A DNA stretch of 64,000 nt from Desulfovibrio sp. 86 (GCF_902702915.1 NZ_LR738849.1:1488001-1552000); one strand, 5' to 3'. Counted from the first letter of the stretch, positions 26,190 to 35,599 are shown. Numbers and translations: made by a program. Notes: a model not told the origin generated them from the letters alone.

Positions 26190-27116
26190 TTAGGCTTTGC
26201 CCGAAGATCCCATCACATTATGGATCTTGTGCGCCACCATATTCTTGACCGCTTCCCGGGCTGGCTTGAGATAGGACCGGGGGTCGAACTCTTCGGGATG
26301 CTCGGCAAGATACTGGCGGATGCAGGCCGTGACAGCCAGGCGGATATCCGTATCCACGTTGATCTTGCACACCCCCATGCCCGCAGCCTTGCGCAGCATG
26401 TCTTCGGGCACGCCCTTGGCGCCGCCCACCTTGCCGCCGTACTGGTTGCACAGGGCGACAAATTCCTGCGGCACGCTGGACGCGCCGTGCAGCACAAGGG
26501 GATAGTCGGGCAGTTTTTTGCTGATGGTCTCAAGCCGGTCGAAATCCAGCCTGGCCTCGCCCTTGAACTTGTACGCGCCGTGGCTTGTGCCGATGGCAAT
26601 GGCCAGGGAGTCGCAGCCCGTGCGCTCCACAAATTCCACAGCCTCGTCGGGGTCGGTATACACGTGCTCGTCAGACTGCACGTGTTCCTCAATACCCGCC
26701 AGCTTGCCCAGTTCCGCCTCCACCCACACGCCACGGGGATGGGCGTATTCCACCACCTGTTTGGTCAGGGCGATGTTTTCTTCAAAGGGGAGGTGCGAAC
26801 CGTCGATCATGACCGAGGTAAAACCGCCGTCAATGCAGTCGCGGCACATCTCAAAGCTCGGGCCGTGGTCAAGGTGCACGGCCACGGGCACGCTGGCGTC
26901 AACGTCCAGAGCGGCCTCCACCAGCTTCATGATGTACACCTGCCCCGCGTATTTGCGCGCGCCGGAAGAAACCTGAAGAATGACAGGCGACTTTTCTTCG
27001 GAGGCCGCGTTCATAATACCCTGGATTATTTCCATGTTATTGACGTTGAACGCGCCAATGGCATAGCCCCCGGCATAGGCGGCGGCAAACATTTCTTTGG
27101 GATTGGTAAGAGGCAT
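26190..27116 (-). CDS. fba: Class II fructose-bisphosphate aldolase
   Basis: Zinc-dependent aldolase that splits or forms fructose-1,6-bisphosphate. The 308-residue protein has VHLDHG (zinc and catalytic Asp/His), VEAELGKLAG, IGTSHGAYKF and LVLHGASSVP. The C-terminal NVDTDIRLA is typical of the class IIB (Fba/GatY) group. It is cotranscribed with the downstream GapB-like GAPDH. The 338-base gap upstream (27117-27454) holds no recognised gene and likely the promoter. Confidence 0.94.
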   Translation of the reverse strand: MPLTNPKEMFAAAYAGGYAIGAFNVNNMEIIQGIMNAASEEKSPVILQVSSGARKYAGQVYIMKLVEAALDVDASVPVAVHLDHGPSFEMCRDCIDGGFTSVMIDGSHLPFEENIALTKQVVEYAHPRGVWVEAELGKLAGIEEHVQSDEHVYTDPDEAVEFVERTGCDSLAIAIGTSHGAYKFKGEARLDFDRLETISKKLPDYPLVLHGASSVPQEFVALCNQYGGKVGGAKGVPEDMLRKAAGMGVCKINVDTDIRLAVTACIRQYLAEHPEEFDPRSYLKPAREAVKNMVAHKIHNVMGSSGKA

Positions 27117-27454
27117 GAATTCCTCCGTGGTTTTCTGCGGCAGGGGCTGCCGAAATACTCAAGTTTAAAGGCATTTGCCCGTGCAGACATCAAGACAGCA
27201 TGGCTAGCACCAACGCCCGCCACAAGCAAGAGTCACATACACCAAATTTACGCGAAGGGGAATGGTTTAACGCCACCACAAGGGCATCCCTGGCCGTTTT
27301 GACGATTTTTTATTCACGGCAGACGCGCACCCAGGGCCGCTTTGGGGCATATCTTCCCGCCAATTCAATACATATACAATATACACAGCGAGGGAAAACA
27401 CAGAACGGCTTTTACGCAATGGCGCGGCCTCCTGCCTGTGCGCCAGCGGAAGGA

Positions 27455-28222
27455 TTAAAGCCCCATCTTTGTCAGGGCGCGCATGCCCCTGTGATCCGTA
27501 AACTCGAAATTCAGGGGCGTCATGGTGATATGCCCACGGTTGAGCAGGTCTTTGTCCGAATCGGGCTCGATGCTCTCCATGGGGATTTCGCCCTCAAGCC
27601 ACCAGTAGGGCACGCCCCTCGGGTCTTCACGCTCAAGATAGACGTTTTTCCACACGGCGCTGGTCTGGGGGCAGACGCGCAGCTCGCGCGCCTCCTCCAG
27701 CGGGCAGGCCGGATAGTTCACATTGATGACCCGGCGGCGTCCCACTTCGGCCCAGTTGATGCGGCTGGCCAGAGCCACCGCGTGCCGGGCCTGGGGCATG
27801 AGGTCCACGTCCGGGCCGGTGTTGTGGCTGAAACTGTCGTGCGACACGGCCATGCTGGGCAGTTCTTCGTGAGCGGCCTCAGTGGCGGCCCCCACGGTGC
27901 CGGAGTACAGGATGTCCGGCCCCACGTTGGCCCCGGCGTTGATGCCGGACATGACAAGGTCGGGCCTTTGGGGCAGCAGACGCCCCAGAGCCAGCTTTAC
28001 GCAGTCTGTGGGCGTGCCAAAAACGCCTGTGCCCGTGAAGCCCGGTTCTTCAATCACCATGGCCCGCACCGGCTCAAAAACCGTGAGCGAATGCCCTACC
28101 CCGGACTGCTGGCGCATGGGGGCCACTACGAAAACCGTGTGCCCGGCTTCCATCAAAGCCGCGTACAGGGCACGCAGGCCCCTGGCCCGGATGCCGTCGT
28201 CATTGGTCAGGAGAACGTTCAT
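27455..28222 (-). CDS. surE: 5'/3'-nucleotidase SurE
   Basis: A metal-dependent nucleoside monophosphate phosphatase. The 255-residue protein starts MNVLLTNDDG, giving the catalytic Asp8-Asp9, followed by APMRQQSGVGHS, GTPTDCVKLAL and SGINAGANVG. The length is normal. The start at 28222 is set by the family; 12 additional codons upstream are open but unlikely. It is divergent from the YhaM-like nuclease gene. Confidence 0.95.
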   Translation of the reverse strand: MNVLLTNDDGIRARGLRALYAALMEAGHTVFVVAPMRQQSGVGHSLTVFEPVRAMVIEEPGFTGTGVFGTPTDCVKLALGRLLPQRPDLVMSGINAGANVGPDILYSGTVGAATEAAHEELPSMAVSHDSFSHNTGPDVDLMPQARHAVALASRINWAEVGRRRVINVNYPACPLEEARELRVCPQTSAVWKNVYLEREDPRGVPYWWLEGEIPMESIEPDSDKDLLNRGHITMTPLNFEFTDHRGMRALTKMGL

Positions 28223-28330
28223 TGACAATACCTCGGAAAGAAGGGAAATTCGGGCCATAGACCCGTTGCGGCCCGCCGCCGTAAACGGATACCCAAAAGA
28301 ACGGAGCGCTGGCCGCTCCTGGAAAGATAT

Positions 28331-29362
28331 ATGGAAAAAGGTTGTTACGTCAAAGACATTAGCGCCGCGTCAGAAGCGCGCGGCCTGTTCGCCGTCAGTC
28401 AGGCGGCTCAGGGCCAGTCCCGCAACGGGCCGTACTGGCGGCTTACCCTGACGGACGCCAGCGGCAGTCTGGAAGCCAAGATATGGAGCCCCCTCAGCGC
28501 TGATTTCAGCGAGATTCCCTCCGGCTCCCTTGTCTGGGTTGAAGGCCGCGCCGGGCTTTACCGCGATCAGGTGCAGCTCACGGTGGAGCACATGCGCCTG
28601 CTCGACGAGGCCGAAAGCGCCGCCGTGGACCACACGGCCCTTATGCCCGCCAGCCCTTATCCACTGGACGACATGCTTCAGGAACTGGACGGGCTCATCA
28701 AGACCGAGTTTACCCACGCGCCCTGGCGCAAGCTGGTACAGGGCTTCTTCAACAATGAAGAACTGCGGGCCGCTTTTCGCATATGTCCGGCCGCCAAGGG
28801 CGTACACCACGCCTATGTGGGCGGCCTGCTGGAGCATACCCTGAGCGTCTTCACCCTTTGCCGCCGCATCGCCGACCAGTATCCGGAACTGGACCGTCAG
28901 ACCCTGTTGGCCGGGGCGCTCTTTCACGATATCGGCAAGATACGCGAGTTTTCCGGCGGTCTTGCCAACGATTATACCGACGAGGGCCGCCTTCTCGGCC
29001 ACCTCATGCTTGGCATAGAAATGCTGGCTCCCTTCATGGCCAAATCCGGCCTTGAAGAGCCTTTGCAGCGGCATCTCAAGCACCTTATCTTGAGCCACCA
29101 CGGCGAACTCCAGTTCGGCGCGGTGCGCCCGCCCCACACGCCTGAGGCCATGGCCCTGCACTATGCCGACAATCTGGACGCCAAGATGGCCCAGTGCCGT
29201 GGCCTTTTCGCCCAACTGGACGACGAGGGGCAGGATTGGACCCCCTGGCAGGCCACCCTGGGACGCCCCGTTTACCGGGCAGCGCGAACACCGGAAAAAG
29301 CCGCCCCCGCAACCCGCAAAAAGGCGGTCAAAGAAGAATGTTTATCACTTTTGAAGGTATAG
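28331..29362 (+). CDS. YhaM-like 3'-5' exoribonuclease (OB fold + HD domain)
   Basis: A 343-residue protein. Residues about 1-100 form an OB-fold nucleic-acid-binding domain (YWRLTLTDASGSLEAKIW). Residues 150-320 form an HD phosphohydrolase domain with GLLEHTLSVF, the ALFHDIGKI metal motif and LILSHHGELQFG. B. subtilis YhaM degrades RNA and ssDNA 3' to 5'. The C-terminal tail is basic. It overlaps the tmk start by 25 bases. Confidence 0.85.
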   Translation: MEKGCYVKDISAASEARGLFAVSQAAQGQSRNGPYWRLTLTDASGSLEAKIWSPLSADFSEIPSGSLVWVEGRAGLYRDQVQLTVEHMRLLDEAESAAVDHTALMPASPYPLDDMLQELDGLIKTEFTHAPWRKLVQGFFNNEELRAAFRICPAAKGVHHAYVGGLLEHTLSVFTLCRRIADQYPELDRQTLLAGALFHDIGKIREFSGGLANDYTDEGRLLGHLMLGIEMLAPFMAKSGLEEPLQRHLKHLILSHHGELQFGAVRPPHTPEAMALHYADNLDAKMAQCRGLFAQLDDEGQDWTPWQATLGRPVYRAARTPEKAAPATRKKAVKEECLSLLKV

Positions 29363-29991
29363 AGGGCGCGGGCAAATCCACAGCCATCGAGTTTCTTGTG
29401 GAGTATCTGCAAGCCCACGCATATGACCCCGTCACCACCAGAGAACCCGGGGGCAGCGCCCTTGGCCGACGCCTGCGGTCGCTGCTGCTGGACGTGCGCA
29501 CCACAGGGCTTTGCAGCCGGGCCGAACTGTTTCTTTTTCTGGCTGACCGCGCCCAGCATGTGGCCGAAGTCATCAGTCCCGCCCTTGAGGCCGGGCAGGT
29601 GGTGCTCTGCGATCGCTTCACGGACTCCACCCTGGCCTATCAGGGCTATGGGCGCGGGCTGGATATCGAATATCTGCGCGGCCTCAACCAGGCTGCCACT
29701 GGCGGACTCCAGCCGGAGCTGACCCTGCTGCTGGACCTGCCCGTGCGCTGCGGGCTGGAGCGCGCCGGTGAACGCAACCGCGCTTCCGGCATCGTCATTG
29801 CCGAAGGCCGCTTTGACAGCGAAAGCCTGGATTTTCATGAGCGCGTACGCCGGGGCTACCGCGCCCTGGCGGAAGAAGAGCCCGAACGCTTTGCCATCAT
29901 TGACGCCTCACAGCCGCCCGAAGACGTGGTGCTTCAGTGCCGCTCGGCCATTGAAGCGCATCTGCGCCGCCGTGGCAGGGGGCTCGACTAG
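29338..29991 (+). CDS. tmk: Thymidylate kinase
   Basis: Phosphorylates dTMP to dTDP. The 217-residue protein has the P-loop GIEGAGKS (7-14), REPGG, CDRFTDSTLAYQG and a LID region ending SGIVIAEGRFDSES. The start is fixed by MFITFEGIEGAGK; a GAAG precedes it. It is coupled to the nuclease gene. Downstream, 29992-30290 has a short family B-like fragment (TAGAGCAGTG...) and no gene. Confidence 0.93.
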   Translation: MFITFEGIEGAGKSTAIEFLVEYLQAHAYDPVTTREPGGSALGRRLRSLLLDVRTTGLCSRAELFLFLADRAQHVAEVISPALEAGQVVLCDRFTDSTLAYQGYGRGLDIEYLRGLNQAATGGLQPELTLLLDLPVRCGLERAGERNRASGIVIAEGRFDSESLDFHERVRRGYRALAEEEPERFAIIDASQPPEDVVLQCRSAIEAHLRRRGRGLD

Positions 29992-30290
29992 AGCAGTGCG
30001 ACGTTGCACTCTTGGGAATGCCTTTGGGACTCCACTTTCTCAAAGACTGAAGACGCCCGTTCCGGCCAGCAACAGCACAGGCGCGCCGCGCGGACGTCTT
30101 CGCGGCGGGCGGATGCCCATGCAGCCATCAGAGACGTTTCAGGGAGCCATTGCTCCGCACGGCCACCAACACCATGGCCGCATCCTGCAACATGGCGACA
30201 GCGCGGATATTCCGCTCTTGCGCCCTGGCAGTCGGCCATAACAATTCTGTCACATAACCTGTTTACAATCCGTCTGACGGGGAGAATACC

Positions 30291-30632
30291 ATGCAAGAAT
30301 TTTACGACCTCAAGCTCGAAGGAACAAAGCTGCATTTCATTCCCCGCGAAGACGGGTCCGAAGGCTTTGAATTCGCCCTGCCCGATCCCCCTGCCAACCA
30401 TACGGCCGCCGGCATTCTGGGCGACCCGGAACTCATGTACTGCGTGGCCTTCCGCAAGGAAGACGGCCACGGCGGTCTCTTTGCCATGTATGACGAAAAC
30501 GGCCTGCTCTTCGTGGCCGTGGCGGCCAGCAACCTGGCCTATTCGCTGGGTCTGGCCGAGATGGGCCGCACGGTGACCTACGCCCGCTACGGGGCGGACA
30601 TCTTTGACGCGCTGGACGAAAATGATGACTGA
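30291..30632 (+). CDS. Small conserved hypothetical protein
   Basis: A 113-residue acidic, soluble protein with no signal or membrane segment. I do not recognise a named family. It has a beta-rich start (YDLKLEGTKLHFIPRE) and an Ala-rich helix (VAVAASNLAYSLGLAEMG). GACGGGGAG lies upstream of the ATG. Its end overlaps the start of the deacetylase-like gene, so they are likely in one operon. Confidence 0.7.
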   Translation: MQEFYDLKLEGTKLHFIPREDGSEGFEFALPDPPANHTAAGILGDPELMYCVAFRKEDGHGGLFAMYDENGLLFVAVAASNLAYSLGLAEMGRTVTYARYGADIFDALDENDD

Positions 30633-32055
30633 GCCGTGGGCCGGGCAACGCCCGGCAACCCACAATCCCTCCCTGGTGGACACAAAGACCGCATTCCGTG
30701 CCGCGCAACGGCTGGGAGTGGTCTTTTTTCCCGCTTTTGACTGGGCCATCTCCGCCACCCATCCCGAGCGCGAAGAACGCCTGCTCTACACGCGCGATCA
30801 ACTTGTGGAAGAAGGGCTGTTCGATATTCCCGGCATCACGGAATACCGCCCCCCCTTTGCCAGCCACGCGCAGCTTGAGCGTGTCCATTTCTGCCTGCCC
30901 ACGGTTCGCGCCGTGAGCACGGATTCGCATCTGGCGGCGGCCGGCGGAGCCATACGCGCCGCCCGTCTTGTGCTTGAAGGTCATGAAGACCGCGCCTTTG
31001 CCCTTGTGCGCCCGCCGGGGCATCACGCCATGCGCGTGGTGCACGGCAACCGTGGCTTCTGCAATATCAACAATGAAGCCGTCATGGTGGAGTACATCCG
31101 CGACACCTACCCGCACCCCGACGGCCGCCCCCTGCGCATCGCCATTGTGGACACGGACGTGCACCACGGCGACGGCACTCAGGACGTGTTCTGGAACGAT
31201 CCGCACACGCTCTTCATTTCCCTGCATCAGGACGGGCGCACCCTGTATCCCGGCACGGGCTTTCTGAAAGAATGCGGCGGCCCCGGCGCTCTCGGCCGCA
31301 CCATCAATATTCCCCTGCCGCCGGAGACCTCGGACGAAGGCTATCTTTACGCCGTGGAACACGCGGTGCTGCCCATTCTGGAAGACTTCAAACCGGACTT
31401 CGTCATCAACTCCGCCGGGCAGGACAACCACTTCACCGATCCTCTGGCCAACATGAAGCTGTCGGCGCAGGGCTACGCGGCCCTCACAAAACTGCTCAAG
31501 CCCCATGTGGCGGTGCTTGAGGGCGGCTATGCCATCCGCGGCGCTCTGCCCTATGTGAACCTGGCCATCTGCATGGCCCTGGCAGGGCTGGACGCGGGCG
31601 ACATCCGCGAGCCGGGCTGGACGCCGGAAGCCACGCGCCAGGACCCCAAGGTGGGGCAGTACATAGCCCGCCTGTGCGGGCAGGTGCGCGACGTCTATTT
31701 CAATCCGCCCGACGAACCGTTTGAGGGCCGTGTGGAAGGCCGGGGCCAGGATCGCTGGTGGGTTCGGCAAAAGCATATTTTTTATGATACAGACATGATC
31801 AGCGAGGGCCAGACGGAAGGCTGGCGGCTCTGCGCGGACTGCTCCGGCCTCGGACGCATCGAAACGGCCTCGGATCGCGTGGCCCGCTCGCTCTGCCTGC
31901 TCATACCGCGCCATGCCTGCCCGGCCTGCCGGGCCAGGGGACTGGAACTTGCCGCCGAAGCCCGCAAGACCGGGCGCTACGCCCACGTGCTGCTGCTGGA
32001 CGGCGATGCCGCAGGCGTCATGCCGGATGCCGGGCGCGAGCACCTGCGGGTGTAG
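30622..32055 (+). CDS. Histone-deacetylase/acetylpolyamine-hydrolase family protein with C-terminal zinc-ribbon-like tail
   Basis: A 477-residue protein. The first 340 residues are a class II HDAC-like arginase-fold domain, with RPPGHHAM (active His pair), DTDVHHGDGTQ (zinc Asp/His), SAGQDNH and LEGGYAIRG (Tyr). Bacterial relatives deacetylate acetylpolyamines or protein lysines. The unusual part is the last 100 residues, with CADC and CPAC pairs that suggest a zinc-binding module. Two adjacent ATGs (30622, 30625) and an upstream TTG are possible starts. A polyamine gene, carboxynorspermidine synthase, follows 336 bases later, which makes an acetylpolyamine substrate attractive but unproven. 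Confidence 0.85.
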   Translation: MMTEPWAGQRPATHNPSLVDTKTAFRAAQRLGVVFFPAFDWAISATHPEREERLLYTRDQLVEEGLFDIPGITEYRPPFASHAQLERVHFCLPTVRAVSTDSHLAAAGGAIRAARLVLEGHEDRAFALVRPPGHHAMRVVHGNRGFCNINNEAVMVEYIRDTYPHPDGRPLRIAIVDTDVHHGDGTQDVFWNDPHTLFISLHQDGRTLYPGTGFLKECGGPGALGRTINIPLPPETSDEGYLYAVEHAVLPILEDFKPDFVINSAGQDNHFTDPLANMKLSAQGYAALTKLLKPHVAVLEGGYAIRGALPYVNLAICMALAGLDAGDIREPGWTPEATRQDPKVGQYIARLCGQVRDVYFNPPDEPFEGRVEGRGQDRWWVRQKHIFYDTDMISEGQTEGWRLCADCSGLGRIETASDRVARSLCLLIPRHACPACRARGLELAAEARKTGRYAHVLLLDGDAAGVMPDAGREHLRV

Positions 32056-32391
32056 ACGGCCCCGCGCGGGCATACGGGAGCCTGTGGGCATGACAACGAT
32101 CAGCGTTCAGGCCCCCCGGCCTTGCGCACATTATGCGGTCCGGGTTGGGGGCGTCCCTTTAGCGGGGCACGCTTTGAATTTTCAGGGGCAGTATGCCTGA
32201 CGGCCAATGAACGACCGCGCGGAATCCGTACAATGCGGTTGACTGATCCGGTCTTTGCAGGCATATAGCCGGACTTTGCGCCCATAATGGCCCTTGCGGC
32301 CACAGGCGCTTTTTGTGTGATGGGACGTGACCGGGCGGCGCAGCCGCACGGATTTTCTTTTGACCCCCTATCTTGCTGAGAGGGAAGAGCT
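32056..32391. other. Intergenic region before carboxynorspermidine synthase
   Basis: 336 bases with several small inverted repeats but no credible gene. A TTGACT at about 32230 could be a -35 box for the downstream gene, but I find no well-spaced -10. A purine-rich AGAGGGAAGAG ribosome site precedes the ATG at 32392. Confidence 0.4.
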
Positions 32392-33603
32392 ATGGCGAAT
32401 ATCCTTATCATCGGCGCGGGCGGCGTCGGGAGCGTGGTTGTCCACAAATGCGCCCAGGTGGCCAAGGAAGGCGGCACTTTTGACAAGATAACCCTTGCCA
32501 GCCGCACGGTCGCGCGCTGCGACGCCATCGCCGCGAGCGTGAAGGCGCGCTACGGCGTGGACATTGCCACCGCCAAGGTGGACGCGGACAATGTGCCCGA
32601 ACTCTGCGCGCTTATCCGCAGCGTCAAGCCCGACCTTGTGTGCAACGTGGCCCTGCCCTATCAGGACCTGCACATTATGGACGCCTGCCTTGAATGCGGC
32701 GTGCACTATGTGGACACGGCCAACTACGAACCGCTGGACACCGCCAAGTTTGAATACAAATGGCAGTGGGCCTACGCGGAGCGCTTTCGCGAAGCCGGGC
32801 TCACCGCCCTGCTCGGTTCGGGCTTTGACCCCGGCGTCACCAACGTCTTTGCCGCCTGGGTCATGAAGCACGAGATGGACGAAGTGCATGTGCTCGACAT
32901 CATTGACTGCAATGCCGGTGACCACGGCCAGCCCTTTGCCACCAACTTCAACCCTGAAATCAATATCCGTGAAGTGACCGCGCGCGGCCGCTACTGGGAA
33001 CGGGGCGAATGGGTGGAGACGGATCCGCTGTCCTGGTCCATGAATTTTGATTTCCCCGACGGCATTGGCGGCAAGAAGTGCTTTCTCATGTACCACGAGG
33101 AGCTGGAATCCCTGGTCAAGAACCTCAAGGGACTGCGCCGCGCCCGTTTCTGGATGACCTTCTCGGAGAATTATCTCAACCACCTGAAAGTGCTCGGCAA
33201 TGTGGGCATGACCCGCATTGATCCCGTGAACTTCCAGGGGCAGGACATTGTGCCCATCCAGTTCCTGGCCAAGCTGCTGCCCGATCCGTCCTCGCTCGGC
33301 CCCCTGACCAAGGGCAAGACCTGCATCGGCGACCTCATGCGCGGCGTCAGCGGCGGCAAGGAAAAAACCGTATATATCTACAATATCTGCGACCACGAAG
33401 AATGCTATGCCGAAGTCGGTTCGCAGGCCATTTCATACACCACGGGCGTGCCCGCCATGATCGGCTCCAAGATGGTGGCCGAGGGTACGTGGCGCAAGCC
33501 CGGCGTGTGGAATATGGAGCAGTTTGATCCCGATCCCTTCCTCAAGGATCTGGGCAAGTATGGGCTGCCCTGGCAGTGCGTGGATGTGACGGGGAAGATT
33601 TAG
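32392..33603 (+). CDS. Carboxynorspermidine synthase (saccharopine-dehydrogenase family)
   Basis: A 403-residue NAD(P)H-dependent reductase that condenses aspartate semialdehyde with a diamine to give carboxyspermidine or carboxynorspermidine. The N-terminal Rossmann motif is IIGAGGVGSVV (6-16); GSGFDPGVTNVFAAW is a family landmark. The partner decarboxylase NspC is at 52.3 kb, separated by a repeat-bounded block. This pathway replaces SpeD/SpeE in many delta-proteobacteria. Confidence 0.9.
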   Translation: MANILIIGAGGVGSVVVHKCAQVAKEGGTFDKITLASRTVARCDAIAASVKARYGVDIATAKVDADNVPELCALIRSVKPDLVCNVALPYQDLHIMDACLECGVHYVDTANYEPLDTAKFEYKWQWAYAERFREAGLTALLGSGFDPGVTNVFAAWVMKHEMDEVHVLDIIDCNAGDHGQPFATNFNPEINIREVTARGRYWERGEWVETDPLSWSMNFDFPDGIGGKKCFLMYHEELESLVKNLKGLRRARFWMTFSENYLNHLKVLGNVGMTRIDPVNFQGQDIVPIQFLAKLLPDPSSLGPLTKGKTCIGDLMRGVSGGKEKTVYIYNICDHEECYAEVGSQAISYTTGVPAMIGSKMVAEGTWRKPGVWNMEQFDPDPFLKDLGKYGLPWQCVDVTGKI

Positions 33604-33716
33604 TTTCTTCTCTCGATTGGAGTGCTACGAGGGGTGTCGTTACGGCGACAAGGCGACATTCCTGCGGAGCGCTTCAAAGGCTGAAAAATACGTCTGCGTT
33701 TCTATGTCTGTTTTTT

Positions 33717-33763
33717 TGAAAGGCTGTTTGCCCGGTTGCGGGTGAACAGCCTTTCAGTTTTTT
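33717..33763 (+). terminator. Rho-independent terminator after carboxynorspermidine synthase
   Basis: Stem GAAAGGCTGTT / AACAGCCTTTC around a GC-rich loop, followed by a T-rich stretch, about 115 bases after the stop. Confidence 0.8.
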
Positions 33764-33844
33764 CTTTGATAAATAGGTGGTTAAGCCAGAACTGAAAATA
33801 AGGAAACGGCGACGAGAACAAAGAAAAGGAAGAAAAGCAGGGCT

Positions 33845-34290
33845 TGCCCTTTGAAATGCGGTTGTTGCGCCCTGCGGGCACGGCGACCTTTCTTTTCTGT
33901 TGTTTGGGCCGCCTGCGCGGCGGGCGGCGTGGCGAGGGTATGCGCGGCAGGCGCTCTAAAGAAAGCAAAGCAGGGCTTGGCCTTTGAGCGGCGGCTTCTG
34001 CGCCCTGCGGGCACGGGGGCTTTCCTTTTCTGTTGCTTGGGCCGCCTGCGCGGCGGGCGGCAGATGGGGGCCTGTTAGGGGCTGCCGTATACTGCCGCCC
34101 CTCCGAGGCCCCCTCTGCACTCCCCCCGGACGACCCCGCTGGGCTTGTCGTATCTCTCCACTCCCACGGGGCAGTCTTCAAGGGCCTTCCATATCCCATC
34201 ATTCTGCGAGGGCTGCGCGGCTTTCGCTTCGGGAGCTTCCTCGCTTCGCTCGGCGATCTCCCTGCGCGCCGCGCAATGCCAGCGTACGTT
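33845..34290 (+). repeat. Repeat family D, copy 1 (GC-rich tandem array)
   Basis: Two tandem units of about 133 bp share CCCTGCGGGCAC (33870 and 34003) and the palindromic CCGCCTGCGCGGCGGGCGG. They run into a longer shared segment with CCGGACGACCCCGCTGGG and GGCGATCTCCCTGCGCGCCG. The same blocks occur at 41.2-41.6 kb (same strand) and inverted at 41.9-42.9 and 50.8-51.2 kb. All frames are open because of base composition, and no protein family is recognisable. Confidence 0.85.
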
Positions 34291-34456
34291 TTGGCGTTGA
34301 GTGTCAGTTTTGGGGAATCTGAGCGCTAAGACTCGTCTGGCGACCTGTGAAGAAACCTACTCCCACCGTAATTCCAATGTTTTCAAAGGCGGCGGATGTA
34401 ACTGCATAAGCAATTTGATTGGGATACTGTTGTTTCTCAGGCGAAGTGCAGGCCAT

Positions 34457-34568
34457 TGCCGGGGGCGGCGTCATAAAGAGCCTAAGCCGACACGTCGGCG
34501 AGGTTCGTGCGCAGCCGCCCCCGAAGAAAATACTCTTAGTCGGGGTAGAACAGGGGATGCAAGGGGGG
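34457..34568 (-). repeat. Repeat family E, copy 1
   Basis: Contains CCGGGGGCGGCGTCATAAAG, the palindromic core GCCGACACGTCGGC and GGTTCGTGCGCAGCCGCCCC. An inverted copy is at 41618-41757. The following 34569-34879 has no recognised gene; a minus-strand frame at 34471-34821 runs through this repeat and is not credible. Confidence 0.75.
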
Positions 34569-34879
34569 CATTATAGGGGCAGTATAACTTCACCCTAAAG
34601 GTATAGGGCCTGACCGCCAGGAGAGATGAAGAACACCTAAAGGGATGATGCCAGTATGGTCGGCAGCGTTTTTCAAAATTCTGGAAGTGGCTTGTACGAT
34701 ATGCGCTACTCTTTGCAAAAAGAGCAGAAGGAATCACTTGAAGCATCCGCAGTCGAGACTCCAACCGCTCAGCACGTTTTCGGCTCTCGCGACACGCATT
34801 CTTGACCATCGCCAAGGGCAAATGTAAAATAAAACATTCAAACCACCTCTATTAGCCATGCCGCCAAGACTGAGCTCAT

Positions 34880-35599
34880 ATGAAGAAAAAATCCTTGCGC
34901 ATCGGAATCATCGGTGATTTTGATGCGGCAAAAAAATCACATATCGCGACTGTAGAAGCGCTCAGGCATTGCGGAAGCACTTTGCACCTGCACACTGAAA
35001 TTATGTGGATAAGCACGCAAACCCTTGAGGACGATGCTGAAAAACACCTGTCGAATTGTGACGGCGTGTTCTGTGCTCCCGGCAGCCCCTATGCCAGTCT
35101 TGCCGGGGCGTTACGCGGCATCCGTTTCGCACGGGAAGCGAACAAGCCGTTCTTGGGTACCTGTGGCGGGTTTCAACATGCGCTCCTTGAATTTGCCGTG
35201 AATGCGCTCGGCATGGCGGAGGCCGCCCATGAGGAATACTCGCCGGATGCCGTATTCCCTGTGGTATCCCGCCTGTCTTGCACTCTGCGCGAGCAGGAGA
35301 ATACCATCTTTTTGCTGCCTTCATGCGTCCGGCGGATCTACGGTAAAGAAGCAACTGTAGAGCGCTACAATTGCGGCTTTGGCCTCAACCCAGCGTATCA
35401 GGCGCGTTTTACGGAATGCGGCTTCAATGTCGTGGGCATGGACGCCCAGGGGGAAGCCAGAATTATGGAAATGCCGAGTCGCGCCTTCTTTGTGGGCACC
35501 CTGTTTCAGCCCCAGCTCAGCTCCACACCGGAGAATCCCCATCCATTGCTGCTGGCGTTCATCAAAACGGCAGCTGGCGAGGACGGGGAGCGCGCCTGA
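34880..35599 (+). CDS. Stand-alone CTP-synthase-like glutamine amidotransferase domain
   Basis: A 239-residue class I glutamine amidotransferase domain resembling the C-terminal half of CTP synthase, without the synthetase half. The nucleophile is the Cys in LGTCGGFQHALLEF (about residue 95). It is preceded by an oxyanion region APGSPYASLAGALRGIRFARE as in PyrG relatives. A His-rich segment near the end (ENPHPLLLAF) may supply the catalytic His. This matches a family described as CTP synthase C-terminal region-related proteins; the acceptor substrate is unknown. The ribosome site is weak (GAGCTC). It sits alone in a repeat-rich block. Confidence 0.78.
   Translation: MKKKSLRIGIIGDFDAAKKSHIATVEALRHCGSTLHLHTEIMWISTQTLEDDAEKHLSNCDGVFCAPGSPYASLAGALRGIRFAREANKPFLGTCGGFQHALLEFAVNALGMAEAAHEEYSPDAVFPVVSRLSCTLREQENTIFLLPSCVRRIYGKEATVERYNCGFGLNPAYQARFTECGFNVVGMDAQGEARIMEMPSRAFFVGTLFQPQLSSTPENPHPLLLAFIKTAAGEDGERA

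Noticed and set aside
34471-34821. 116-codon minus-strand frame
   Set aside because: Runs through repeat E and lacks a ribosome site or known domain; probably chance.
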